A DNA stretch of 44,269 nucleotides from contig JAEXNT010000050.1 of the NCBI GenBank assembly GCA_023439545.1, forward strand, positions 1 through 44,269, written 5' to 3'. The DNA comes from Bacillota bacterium (GTDB lineage: Bacteria; Bacillota; Clostridia; Acetivibrionales; DTU013). This document shows positions 32,720 to 40,597 of the stretch, one piece after another. The notes beneath the pieces are model-generated. The model was not told the DNA's origin, did not search any database, and worked only from the letters and a program-made list of their open reading frames with translations. Numbering within the stretch: the stretch's first letter is position 1; every line of letters starts with the position of its first letter. Both the position numbers and the translations under genes were made by a program.

Positions 32720-34285
32720 GTGCTAGGCGTTTTAATTGTAGATGATGACGCGCTTTCCCGCATGGAGCTGAAAACTATGCTTGATTGGGAAAAGGAGGGC
32801 TTCCACCTTTTTGGCGAGGCGGAAAACGGTAAAGCGGGCTTGGATATCATACTGCGCGATAAGCCCGATATTGTGATAACCGACATTAAAATGCCAATTA
32901 TGGACGGACTGCAAATGATAGAGCAAGCACGGAGTCAATACGACGGCGCGCGGTATATCGTATTGTCCAGCTATGAAGAATTCTCGCTGTTAAAAACCGC
33001 CATGCGGTATGGGGTTATGGACTATCTTTTAAAGCTGGAGCTTTCCCCCGATGTTCTGCTAAAGACGCTTCTAAGTACAAAGGACGCGCTGCAGCGGGAT
33101 AGGGATGAAATACGAAACAGGGAAATATCCCCCACCTCAAAGGCCGCCCGTACCTTGCGCCGTGTACTTACCGGTCAGATTACGGACGAAAAAATTGCAG
33201 AAATACTTACTCTTGCAAATCCGGCCATTGACCCAAGTCAGCTTTCCTGTATAGCTGTGCGATTTTCACTGCCCAAAAAAAATACAACCTTTGGCGACGA
33301 GGATCGCCGCACAATGGAAATGGCGGCGCACAGCGCCGTCAACGACATTGCCAAGCAGTATAGCGCCGGAGTTTCCTTTCTTGCGGATTTCGGCCTGTGC
33401 CTGTTTGTTTATACTCCCGGCTCCGACGGCTTTGACAAAACGGTGGAAATGAGTGAAGTCATTATTAGTATGTTGCGTCAATACCTGAATGTGTTATCGG
33501 CGGTGGGCATTACGAAATCAAAGTGCGGCGCGGGTGACGTTCTTACTGTTATGAATGAAGCTATACGTGCTTCAGAAAAAGTGTTCTTTCTGGGGTACGG
33601 AAAGGTTATTTGCTATGGTGAAGCTTCTTCTACGGGTCTTTCCGTCGCCAATTGGTCGGAGCCTTATCTGCGCGCCCTGGAGCTTAGGCAAAGCGATAAG
33701 CTGAGAGAGGTGTTCGCAGTCATGCTGGGTCTGCTTTCCGAGTCAGAAAATCCAACAAAGGCCGATGCGGTCGCACTTTGCTTTTCGGTCGTAAGCCTTA
33801 CTCTTTCAACGCTGAAAAAGAATCCCGACAGTAAAGGCCTTTTTTCAGAAAATCTATATGAAATTATCAGCGAAATCGAAACTTTGGCTGAGCTGCGTGA
33901 ATGGCTGCGCTCATTTCAGTCAAGCATTCTGGAGTTGTTTGATTCTCTGCCGGAAAGAACCGGCGACGATTATATAGTAACCGAAGCAAAGCGCTATATC
34001 GCGGAGAACTGCCGTAGCCCCATCAGCCTGAATACTGTAGCTAATCATCTGTCAATCAGTTCCGGCTACCTGAGCAGCGTATTTAAACGCAAGACGAATT
34101 TGGGCTTTGTCGAATATGTGACAAAGATAAAGATAATGGAAGCAAAAAGCCTGCTTTTGTCCGGAAAGTATAAGGTTTACGAGGTGTCAGAATTTGTTGG
34201 TTATGAGGATACGAGCTATTTCATCAGGACCTTCCACAAAACTACTGGTCTTACTCCCAAAGATTATATTGCTAAATACGCTTGA
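32720..34285 (+). CDS. Response regulator with AraC-type DNA-binding domain (YesN type)
   Basis: A 521-residue regulator: receiver domain with D8-D9-D10, phosphoacceptor D55 (IVITDIKMPIMDG) and K in LLKLE; a middle region without known motifs; C-terminal AraC double helix-turn-helix (LNTVANHLSISSGYLSSVFKR and VSEFVGYEDTSYFIRTFHK). The GTG at 32720 is chosen because the receiver domain starts there in the family and a G-rich ribosome-binding site with a run of eight G (32707-32714) lies just upstream. A longer form from GTG 32690 would be read through that run. Ends the first transcription unit of the second sugar locus; a terminator follows. Confidence 0.9.
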   Translation: MLGVLIVDDDALSRMELKTMLDWEKEGFHLFGEAENGKAGLDIILRDKPDIVITDIKMPIMDGLQMIEQARSQYDGARYIVLSSYEEFSLLKTAMRYGVMDYLLKLELSPDVLLKTLLSTKDALQRDRDEIRNREISPTSKAARTLRRVLTGQITDEKIAEILTLANPAIDPSQLSCIAVRFSLPKKNTTFGDEDRRTMEMAAHSAVNDIAKQYSAGVSFLADFGLCLFVYTPGSDGFDKTVEMSEVIISMLRQYLNVLSAVGITKSKCGAGDVLTVMNEAIRASEKVFFLGYGKVICYGEASSTGLSVANWSEPYLRALELRQSDKLREVFAVMLGLLSESENPTKADAVALCFSVVSLTLSTLKKNPDSKGLFSENLYEIISEIETLAELREWLRSFQSSILELFDSLPERTGDDYIVTEAKRYIAENCRSPISLNTVANHLSISSGYLSSVFKRKTNLGFVEYVTKIKIMEAKSLLLSGKYKVYEVSEFVGYEDTSYFIRTFHKTTGLTPKDYIAKYA

Positions 34286-34300
34286 TGAACCGACTGGATA

Positions 34301-34334
34301 AACCTCCCGGCAGCTAGCTGCGGGGAGGTTTTTC
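34301..34334 (+). terminator. Rho-independent terminator after the response regulator
   Basis: Stem AACCTCCC (34301-34308) and GGGAGGTT (34323-34330), with the inner palindrome GCAGCTAGCTGC extending it, followed by TTTTT. Separates the transketolase/signalling genes from the glycosidase/importer operon. Confidence 0.85.
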
Positions 34335-34383
34335 AGTGAAAAATGAAAATATTAATATAGTACTATTTTTATTAAGATATTTT

Positions 34384-34411
34384 CTTACATTTTAAATATG
34401 CATATTATAAA
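34384..34411 (+). promoter_or_regulatory. Candidate promoter of the glycosidase/importer operon
   Basis: CTTACA (34384-34389), 16-base spacer, TATAAA (34406-34411) in an A+T-rich stretch; the weak -35 box fits a promoter that needs the AraC-type activator. Confidence 0.35.
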
Positions 34412-34467
34412 ATTTTATTAAATCAATATTGATGATGGACAACAAATAATATAAGGAGCTGGAATCA

Positions 34468-36210
34468 GTGCATCCAATTGCTATGGTAAAGATTTGGGAA
34501 CCATGTGAATTAACCCTGACCGCGTCCGGTCAATATGCAAATCCCTACATGGACGTCGACGTGTGGATTGATCTGAAAGGCCCCGGATTTGAAAAGCGTG
34601 TGTATGGATTCTGGGATGGCGGCAATACCTTCCGGGTCCGATATACTGCCGCTACTCCCGGGGAATGGTCGTATATCAGCGGCAGCTCCGTGCATGATCA
34701 AGGCTTGTGCGGGATATCCGGCAGCTTTACCGCGACAGATTGGAGCGAAGAGGAGAAGGTAGCAAATCCCGCGCATAGAGGAATCCTTCGCCCCAGCGAA
34801 AATGGACACGGCTTTGTACATCCCGACGGCAGCAGCTTTTTTATGATAGGCGATACCTGGTGGGCAACCCCTACCTACCGCTTTAAATGGAGCGACGATG
34901 ACATCCGTCGTCCTATCGACGAATGTTACTTCAAAGACCTTGTTCATTACCGCAAAGAACAGGGCTACAATACAATTGCAATGCTTGCGGCTCATCCTAC
35001 CTGGGCAAATGACGAATACCCGCCGGAAGTGGAAATCGAACCGGGAATATTTGCACGCTCGGCATGGAGGCAGTGCGGTACGGAATCAGCCAAGGATATG
35101 CACAACGAAGGCGGCAGACCGTTTATGTTTCCGGGTAAGGTTCCGGGATATGAGCAGCTTGTTCCGGATTTTCGCCGCATTAATCCCGAATACTTCCGCC
35201 ATATGGACAAAAAGGTCGCTTATCTCCACGAAATGGGGTTTTTAAGCTTCATTGAGACCGCTCGGCGCGACGTATCGACTGTATGGAAAAAATACGGTGA
35301 CTGGCCTGAAACATACAGCCGCTATATACAATATATTTTTGCGAGATATCAGACACATTTTTGCCTGCTCTCCCCCATTCATTTTGACTATAAAGCATGT
35401 TCAATCCCGTCGCGGGAATACAACGAGCCAATCAATCTTTGGTTGCAAAAATACGGACCGCCGCCGTTTGGAACACTGCTCGGCACAAATGCCGCTCCCT
35501 CTACGCTTGTCAACTTCGGCGGGCCGGAAGAAGCGCCGTGGCTTACTTTCCACCAGACAGGAAACTGGCGTGAGCATGACCATCATTGGTATCTTACCGA
35601 AATTCATTATTCAAAGCCGCCCAGGCCTGCCATCGCCGGGGAGCCATATTATCCCGGCTTCCCCAATGAAGAACCTCCGGCCGATTCCCATGAGGCGGAG
35701 CTCAACAACCGCGCCGGGCTATACGGCAGCTTCCTTTCGGGAGCGCTGGGCGGGATAATCTATGGAGCGGAAGGTATTTGGGGCGCTGATATAGAGCCCG
35801 AAGCGCCGCGAAACATTTGGCAATCGATGAAGTTTCTTTCCGGCAAGCAGGCTCCATATCTGCGAAATTTTGCTCTTTCGGAGGGTGACCGCTACTTTGA
35901 TCTGGAACCGAACAGTGAGCTGATTACTCCCAATAAGGCGGGCGAAGCCCTCGGTTACCGCGGATGGGCGTATTGTGCCGCCACTCCGAAGCGTGATTAC
36001 GCACTCTACTACGTGGAAAAAGACTGTCCTCCCGTCATCGCGCGGGGTTTAACTCCTAATACGCGTTACCGGTTGAATTGGTTCGACCCCGAAACAGGCC
36101 GTTGGATTGAAGAATCCAGTGCGCTTGAGACAGACGGTGTCGGAAGGGCTGCCTTTCCAAATATCCCTGGGAAGGAAGACATGGGCATCAAATTATTAAA
36201 GGAGGAGTAA
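34468..36210 (+). CDS. Glycoside hydrolase with DUF5060 and DUF4038 domains (GH140-like), cytoplasmic
   Basis: A 580-residue protein. Residues about 5-90 are a DUF5060 beta-sandwich (WEPCELTLTASGQYANPY, VRYTAATPGEWSY); about 105-470 are a DUF4038 TIM barrel (FFMIGDTWWATPTYRF, GYNTIAMLAAHPTWAND); the last 90 residues are a small beta domain (NTRYRLNWFDPETGRW) like the collagen-binding-like cap of this group. DUF4038 includes GH140 apiosidases acting on rhamnogalacturonan II, but many members are uncharacterised. There is no signal peptide, so the substrate is probably an imported oligosaccharide. Start is a GTG at 34468 with AAGGAG nine bases upstream. First gene of the importer operon, four bases before the binding-protein gene. 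Confidence 0.78.
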   Translation: MHPIAMVKIWEPCELTLTASGQYANPYMDVDVWIDLKGPGFEKRVYGFWDGGNTFRVRYTAATPGEWSYISGSSVHDQGLCGISGSFTATDWSEEEKVANPAHRGILRPSENGHGFVHPDGSSFFMIGDTWWATPTYRFKWSDDDIRRPIDECYFKDLVHYRKEQGYNTIAMLAAHPTWANDEYPPEVEIEPGIFARSAWRQCGTESAKDMHNEGGRPFMFPGKVPGYEQLVPDFRRINPEYFRHMDKKVAYLHEMGFLSFIETARRDVSTVWKKYGDWPETYSRYIQYIFARYQTHFCLLSPIHFDYKACSIPSREYNEPINLWLQKYGPPPFGTLLGTNAAPSTLVNFGGPEEAPWLTFHQTGNWREHDHHWYLTEIHYSKPPRPAIAGEPYYPGFPNEEPPADSHEAELNNRAGLYGSFLSGALGGIIYGAEGIWGADIEPEAPRNIWQSMKFLSGKQAPYLRNFALSEGDRYFDLEPNSELITPNKAGEALGYRGWAYCAATPKRDYALYYVEKDCPPVIARGLTPNTRYRLNWFDPETGRWIEESSALETDGVGRAAFPNIPGKEDMGIKLLKEE

Positions 36211-36214
36211 GAAA

Positions 36215-37606
36215 ATGAAAAGAGCATTATGTATTGCACTCGTAATGGTTATGGTCATCGCGCTGACAGCGTGCGGCGGAAACCAGGGCCAGGCTCCTGC
36301 GGCTACCGGAACTAATGCAGCCACAACGACGACTGCGGCCGAGAAGACACCTGAACAGAGCGCACCGTCCGGCAAGCAAATCACCCTCAGGTTTATGGGA
36401 CCTGAAACTCTTGGCAGCCCGGCTTATGACTTTATTATGGAGGCCATAGACAAGTTTGAGGTTGACAACCCAAATATCAAGATTGAGCCGGATTTGATAG
36501 CTTCGGCAGACCTGCGTACCAAGATCACCGTCGAAATGGCAGCAGGAAATCCGCCCGAAATCAGCTCCTGTATCATCAGCTACGCGAGGGAGTTTGCGCG
36601 CGACAACAAGATTGAGGACTGGCAGCCGATTATTGACGCCAATCCGGAATTTGAACAGTGGATGGGATCTAAGATTATCAACAATATGCGTGACGATAAA
36701 GGCCGCGTACTTACCATGCCTTATGACGCAAGTATCGATGGATTGTACTACAACACAGAGATTTTCAATAAATATGGCTGGCAGCCTCCGAAAACCTTTG
36801 ACGATATGATCGACCTCGCAAAAAAAGCGAAGGCTGAGGGAATATCGCTGCTGGTGGCGGGAGGTAAGGATATCCGCTTTGCATGGCTTGCATCGGCCTT
36901 GATGGCTGGAGTTGCGGGCAAGGAAAAGACCGATGCTCTTACTATCGGCGACAAAAAGGATCAGTGGAATAATCCTGAATACGGATTTGTTACCGCTATG
37001 ACAAAGTTTAAGCAGCTCGTGGACGCAGGCGCTTATCCCGCCGGCGTACTGGGCCTTAGCGCCAACGAAGCCGACCAGGCTTTTGCAAGAGGCGAAGCTG
37101 CCATGTACTATGAAGGCGCATGGAAACCTGCAAACTTTGCAACTGCCGGAGGCAAGGAGTTTGTAGATAAGCTGGAGCGCATCAACTTCCCCGCATTCAC
37201 AGACTGCCCTGACGGCGACCCGGCCATTCGTGTCGGCGGAAACATCTGGGGTCTGATGATTCCTGTCGGTCTTGACCAGGAAACGAAAGAGGCTTGTATC
37301 AAGTTTGCGAAGGTAAGGGCCGGCCCTGAACTCGGCGCGAAAATCATGGAAGGCGGAAACGGTGTTTACGCCGGTACATGTGATTATGACAAGACCAAAG
37401 TTTATAAGATATTCAACCAGTGCATAGAAGCGTACAGGAATGCACCAGCCTATATGTACTCAATGGATTCCTACGCCGCACCCAGCATTGACCTTGCAAT
37501 CAAACAAACCGCAATGCCGGGTATCATCTCCGGAGAGTATGATGTTGACAAAGCGGTAGCTGAAGTTCAAAAAGCTGCCGAGGATTATCTGAAGACCCTG
37601 AAATAG
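36215..37606 (+). CDS. Sugar ABC transporter substrate-binding lipoprotein (CUT1)
   Basis: A 463-residue binding protein with lipoprotein signal peptide ending ALTAC (C20), an Ala/Thr-rich spacer (about 21-52), and the family 1 binding-protein fold (TLRFMGPETLG, NPPEISSCIISYA, DASIDGLYYNTEIF, ARGEAAMYYEG). It delivers a sugar to the two permeases encoded downstream. The ATG follows the glycosidase stop by four bases and uses AAAGGAGG that overlaps the end of that gene. A 16-base-pair hairpin follows directly and separates it from the permease genes. Confidence 0.92.
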   Translation: MKRALCIALVMVMVIALTACGGNQGQAPAATGTNAATTTTAAEKTPEQSAPSGKQITLRFMGPETLGSPAYDFIMEAIDKFEVDNPNIKIEPDLIASADLRTKITVEMAAGNPPEISSCIISYAREFARDNKIEDWQPIIDANPEFEQWMGSKIINNMRDDKGRVLTMPYDASIDGLYYNTEIFNKYGWQPPKTFDDMIDLAKKAKAEGISLLVAGGKDIRFAWLASALMAGVAGKEKTDALTIGDKKDQWNNPEYGFVTAMTKFKQLVDAGAYPAGVLGLSANEADQAFARGEAAMYYEGAWKPANFATAGGKEFVDKLERINFPAFTDCPDGDPAIRVGGNIWGLMIPVGLDQETKEACIKFAKVRAGPELGAKIMEGGNGVYAGTCDYDKTKVYKIFNQCIEAYRNAPAYMYSMDSYAAPSIDLAIKQTAMPGIISGEYDVDKAVAEVQKAAEDYLKTLK

Positions 37607-37619
37607 GATTAATGAACAC

Positions 37620-37671
37620 TCCGGGCAACTATGGCCGGTTACACAACCAACTACAGCCATAGTTGCCCGGA
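37620..37671 (+). promoter_or_regulatory. Long intercistronic hairpin after the binding-protein gene
   Basis: Perfect 16-base arms, TCCGGGCAACTATGGC (37620-37635) and GCCATAGTTGCCCGGA (37656-37671), with a 20-base loop that can form a small GGTT-acac-AACC stem. No T-run follows. Same position as the hairpins in the other two importer operons. Confidence 0.75.
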
Positions 37672-37753
37672 AACTTTATAAAGGGAGCGTTCTCAGCAAA
37701 GCTTCCTGGATTTACCTATGTTTTCCGGGCAGCACCTATGAGAGGAGATAACT

Positions 37754-38629
37754 ATGGTAAAGCAATCTAATAAAAATGGGAAATCACAGGGCAGCAACGG
37801 CATGGTTATTAAAAAAACAACAAAGGTTATTACTTATATTACACTGATTGTTATGGCAGCCATCGTAATCTATCCTCTGCTTTGGCTATTGTTCGCTGCG
37901 CTAAAAACACAGAAGGAGCTCACATTCAATACATGGGGGTTACCATTGCACCCGCAGTTCAAGAACTTTTATATAGCATGGACACGTTCCGGTATGGGTT
38001 TCTTCATGAGAAACAGCGTCGTTGCCTCGGCGCTCACGGTTCTGCTTACAATCGTTTCTTGCGTGCCGATTGCATTTGTGCTTTCTCGGTTTGAGTTTCG
38101 GTTCAAGAGGATCATATACTTTATTATAATCTCGGGTATGATGATACCGATTAATTCGGCCATTATCCCGCTGTATATTCTAGCAAATAATTTTCACATG
38201 ATGAATAATCTCCTGGCGCTAGGGCTCATTTACGGTGCGTTCCGTATTCCTATCTCGGTGTTTATACTCGAGGGCTTTATGAGCACGATCCCCAGGGAGC
38301 TCGAGGAATGTTCGACTATCGACGGTTGTTCCATACCAAAGATGTTCTGGCATATTATTATTCCGCTTTCACGGGACACAATTGTAACGATTTCAATACT
38401 TGCCGTTCTCAGTTCATGGAATGAGCTCATGGTCGCAATGCTGTTGACAAGCAAACAAGCGGTAAAAACACTGCCAATAGGCTTGATGGGTTTCATTAGT
38501 GAATACGCCTCCGAGTATACACAGTTATGCGCCGGGATTCTGATAGCGATTATACCGAATATCATTTTCTACATCTTTGCGCAGGAAAAAATTCAGAAAG
38601 GCATGACAGCCGGAGCTATCAAGGGATAA
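37754..38629 (+). CDS. CUT1 sugar ABC transporter permease, MalG type
   Basis: A 291-residue permease with six predicted spans, the EAA loop ELEECSTIDGCSIPKMFWHI and the MalG-type tail QKGMTAGAIKG. In this operon the MalG-type gene precedes the MalF-type gene, the reverse of the more common order and of the first sugar locus. A GAGAGGAG site lies just upstream of the ATG. It forms the channel with the next permease; no ATPase is encoded near. Confidence 0.92.
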   Translation: MVKQSNKNGKSQGSNGMVIKKTTKVITYITLIVMAAIVIYPLLWLLFAALKTQKELTFNTWGLPLHPQFKNFYIAWTRSGMGFFMRNSVVASALTVLLTIVSCVPIAFVLSRFEFRFKRIIYFIIISGMMIPINSAIIPLYILANNFHMMNNLLALGLIYGAFRIPISVFILEGFMSTIPRELEECSTIDGCSIPKMFWHIIIPLSRDTIVTISILAVLSSWNELMVAMLLTSKQAVKTLPIGLMGFISEYASEYTQLCAGILIAIIPNIIFYIFAQEKIQKGMTAGAIKG

Positions 38630-38657
38630 CGCCGGACATGGAAAGGAGGAAAACTGT

Positions 38658-39533
38658 ATGCATGTAAGAAAAAAAGATGTTGCCATTCTTGCTCTGTTTG
38701 TACTTCCCGGTCTGGTGTATTACCTTATACTTCTGATGTATCCCTTGGCGCAGGGGGTTATCCTCAGTTTATACAAATGGCCGACCCTGAGCACCAAGGT
38801 ATTTGCCGGTTTTGACAACTATGTCGATGTATTGAATACTCCACTGTTTTGGAAGTCATTAAAAAATTCCCTTATCTTTATGTTTTCCACAACAATTTTG
38901 CAGGTTGCACTGGGGTATGTCCTTGGTTATATGGTCTATATGCAGCTGAGAGGCCATAGGTTTTTTAAAACGGTACTTTTTATGCCCAACGTTTTGACAA
39001 CCGTTGCCGTAGGTTTTGTCTGGGGATATATTTTCAGCCCTTCCATCGGCATCCTTAAGCCGCTGATGACAGCGGTAGGCCTTGGTAAATTCTATATGTC
39101 GCCTCTTGCCGACCCCAATCTTGCGCTTATCGCAATTATTATCGCGCAGGTCTGGAACCAGGTGGGCGTACAAATTATACTATTCAATTCCGGATTTATG
39201 GGGCTAAACGAGGAAGTCCTGGAAAGTGCCTCAATTGACGGGGCAAGCGGGCTGCGTATGCATACGAGCATGATTATCCCGCTATCCTGGCCTGTTATTC
39301 AAACAGTTATTATCCTGCAAGTCGTCGGCTCACTTCGCAGTTTCGACCTTGTCTGGGCCATGACGATGGGTGGACCGAATCACGCCACCGAGGTTCTGCC
39401 ACTGCACCTGTTCGTTAACGCATTTTCCTATTTCAAGCTTGGATACGGCAGTGTTATCGGCGTGATTATATTCGCTCTATGTATCGGGCTTACGGTGCTT
39501 ATCCGTAAGGTGATGCAACGAGACAGATTTTAA
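38658..39533 (+). CDS. CUT1 sugar ABC transporter permease, MalF type
   Basis: A 291-residue permease with six predicted spans, the EAA loop EVLESASIDGASGLRMHTSM and the MalF-type segment WAMTMGGPNHATEVLPLHLF. It pairs with the MalG-type permease encoded 28 bases upstream; the ATG at 38658 has GGAAAGGAGG. It ends the importer operon. The next gene is preceded by its own promoter, and no hairpin terminator is obvious in the 108-base gap, so some read-through is possible. Confidence 0.92.
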   Translation: MHVRKKDVAILALFVLPGLVYYLILLMYPLAQGVILSLYKWPTLSTKVFAGFDNYVDVLNTPLFWKSLKNSLIFMFSTTILQVALGYVLGYMVYMQLRGHRFFKTVLFMPNVLTTVAVGFVWGYIFSPSIGILKPLMTAVGLGKFYMSPLADPNLALIAIIIAQVWNQVGVQIILFNSGFMGLNEEVLESASIDGASGLRMHTSMIIPLSWPVIQTVIILQVVGSLRSFDLVWAMTMGGPNHATEVLPLHLFVNAFSYFKLGYGSVIGVIIFALCIGLTVLIRKVMQRDRF

Positions 39534-39580
39534 CCAGGAAAAATTTATCACTTTAAATAAATGTCTGGACGTGAAAACTT

Positions 39581-39627
39581 TTGTATCTCAGGTTAGGAAG
39601 AAGTATAATTTTATCCGCCAAGGCGGA
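39581..39627 (+). promoter_or_regulatory. Promoter of the cupin/PPC/RraA genes, with palindrome
   Basis: TTGTAT (39581-39586), exactly 17 bases, TATAAT (39604-39609). A palindrome TCCGCC-aa-GGCGGA (39614-39627) covers the expected start site and lies just before the ribosome-binding site, a candidate operator or 5' hairpin. Confidence 0.6.
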
Positions 39628-39641
39628 GAAAGGAGCGGCAA

Positions 39642-40019
39642 ATGCGATTAAAAATCAGCCACGACGATGTTGACCCAATCAAACTGGACGGCAGGGATTT
39701 GCGCTGGATAATCACGGAAGATACAGTGGGCGCTAAACAAATGTCCATAGCGGTTATGCACTGTTTCCCGAATGCTATTGTCAAACCGCTGCACGCCCAC
39801 AAGGATATCGAAGAGGTTATCTATATTTTGGAGGGCGCTGGCCAATGCTGGATTGACGGGGAAATCGTGGATTTCAAAAAAGGGGACGCGGTATTTTTCC
39901 CTGCGAACTCCAAGCATCAGGTGAGAAATGTAACAGGCGAGATGCTTATAACCGCATCCATTTTTTCGCAGCCAACATCTCCCGAGCAGTATATCAGTTA
40001 CCCCGAAAGCATGTTTTAA
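39642..40019 (+). CDS. Small cupin-domain protein
   Basis: A 125-residue single-domain cupin. Motif 1 holds H51, H53 and E57/E58 (PLHAHKDIEEVIYILEG) and motif 2 holds H92 (FFPANSKHQVRN), so a full metal site is present. Such proteins can be sugar isomerases, oxygen-independent lyases or sugar sensors. The gene has its own promoter and AAAGGAG site and is followed after 25 bases by a PPC-domain gene and then an RraA-family gene, so the three may carry out consecutive steps. Function not recognisable beyond the fold. Confidence 0.85.
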   Translation: MRLKISHDDVDPIKLDGRDLRWIITEDTVGAKQMSIAVMHCFPNAIVKPLHAHKDIEEVIYILEGAGQCWIDGEIVDFKKGDAVFFPANSKHQVRNVTGEMLITASIFSQPTSPEQYISYPESMF

Positions 40020-40044
40020 ATGATTTTGACAGGAGGACATGACA

Positions 40045-40476
40045 ATGATTAGTTTTTGCAAACAAGGTACAGGGCGTCTTGTCGTTATCAATCTTGAGCG
40101 TGGAGACCTTCTTCTTGAAAGTATCCGCAACGCGCTGGATAGTTACGGAATCCGTGACGCTGTCGTCACCAGCGCTATCGGTTCTCTTTCCAAGGTGGTA
40201 CTCCACCGCGTGACCGGCTATGAGCTACAGCCCGTGGATGAATTCGTCACACTTGAAAAACCCATGGAGCTTGCTTCGCTGCAAGGAATAGTTGTCGACG
40301 GGCATCCGCATTTCCACATGGTTGTTTCCGATTTGGAGCAAGCCTATACCGGACATTTGGAAGAGGGTACAACTGCTCTTTACCTCGTTGAAATTACTTT
40401 GCTTGAGCTTACAAATGTAGAGCTGAAGCGCATACCTGATGACAACAATATTGCCAAGCTCCGAGTAAAAGACTAA
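40045..40476 (+). CDS. PPC-domain (DUF296) protein
   Basis: A 143-residue protein consisting of one PPC domain (plants and prokaryotes conserved). The hallmark GHPHFHMVVSD gives three closely spaced histidines (H87, H89, H91) and a further H104, which in solved bacterial members bind a metal at the interface of a trimer. In plants the domain is fused to AT-hooks, but bacterial stand-alone forms have no established function. The ATG at 40045 has AGGAGG eight bases upstream; an ATG two codons earlier is too close. Sits between cupin and RraA-family genes in a sugar locus, so an enzymatic role on a sugar acid is conceivable. Confidence 0.85.
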   Translation: MISFCKQGTGRLVVINLERGDLLLESIRNALDSYGIRDAVVTSAIGSLSKVVLHRVTGYELQPVDEFVTLEKPMELASLQGIVVDGHPHFHMVVSDLEQAYTGHLEEGTTALYLVEITLLELTNVELKRIPDDNNIAKLRVKD

Positions 40477-40529
40477 GGTGTCACAGCGGTGTGCCCTTCC
40501 CTATCACCGGGCACAGGTCCGCGGGCGGT

Positions 40530-40576
40530 AACAAATAATTTTTCATCCGGGTTGAGTACCGGCAACAAATAATTTT
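40530..40576 (+). repeat. Direct repeat before the RraA-family gene
   Basis: AACAAATAATTTT occurs at 40530-40542 and again at 40564-40576, 34 bases apart, in the 121-base gap. Could be a regulator-binding pair; chance cannot be excluded in such A+T-rich sequence. Confidence 0.35.
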
Positions 40577-40597
40577 ATATAAAAAGGAGATAAAACA

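Noticed and set aside
9312..34450. Shared 13-mer GACAACAAATAAT at 9312 and 34438
   Set aside because: Several matching 13-mers are expected by chance in 44 kb of A+T-rich sequence, and the contexts differ.
34468..36210. Firm call as apiosidase (GH140)
   Set aside because: DUF4038 contains many uncharacterised lineages, and no apiose isomerase or apulose kinase is present, so only the fold is named.
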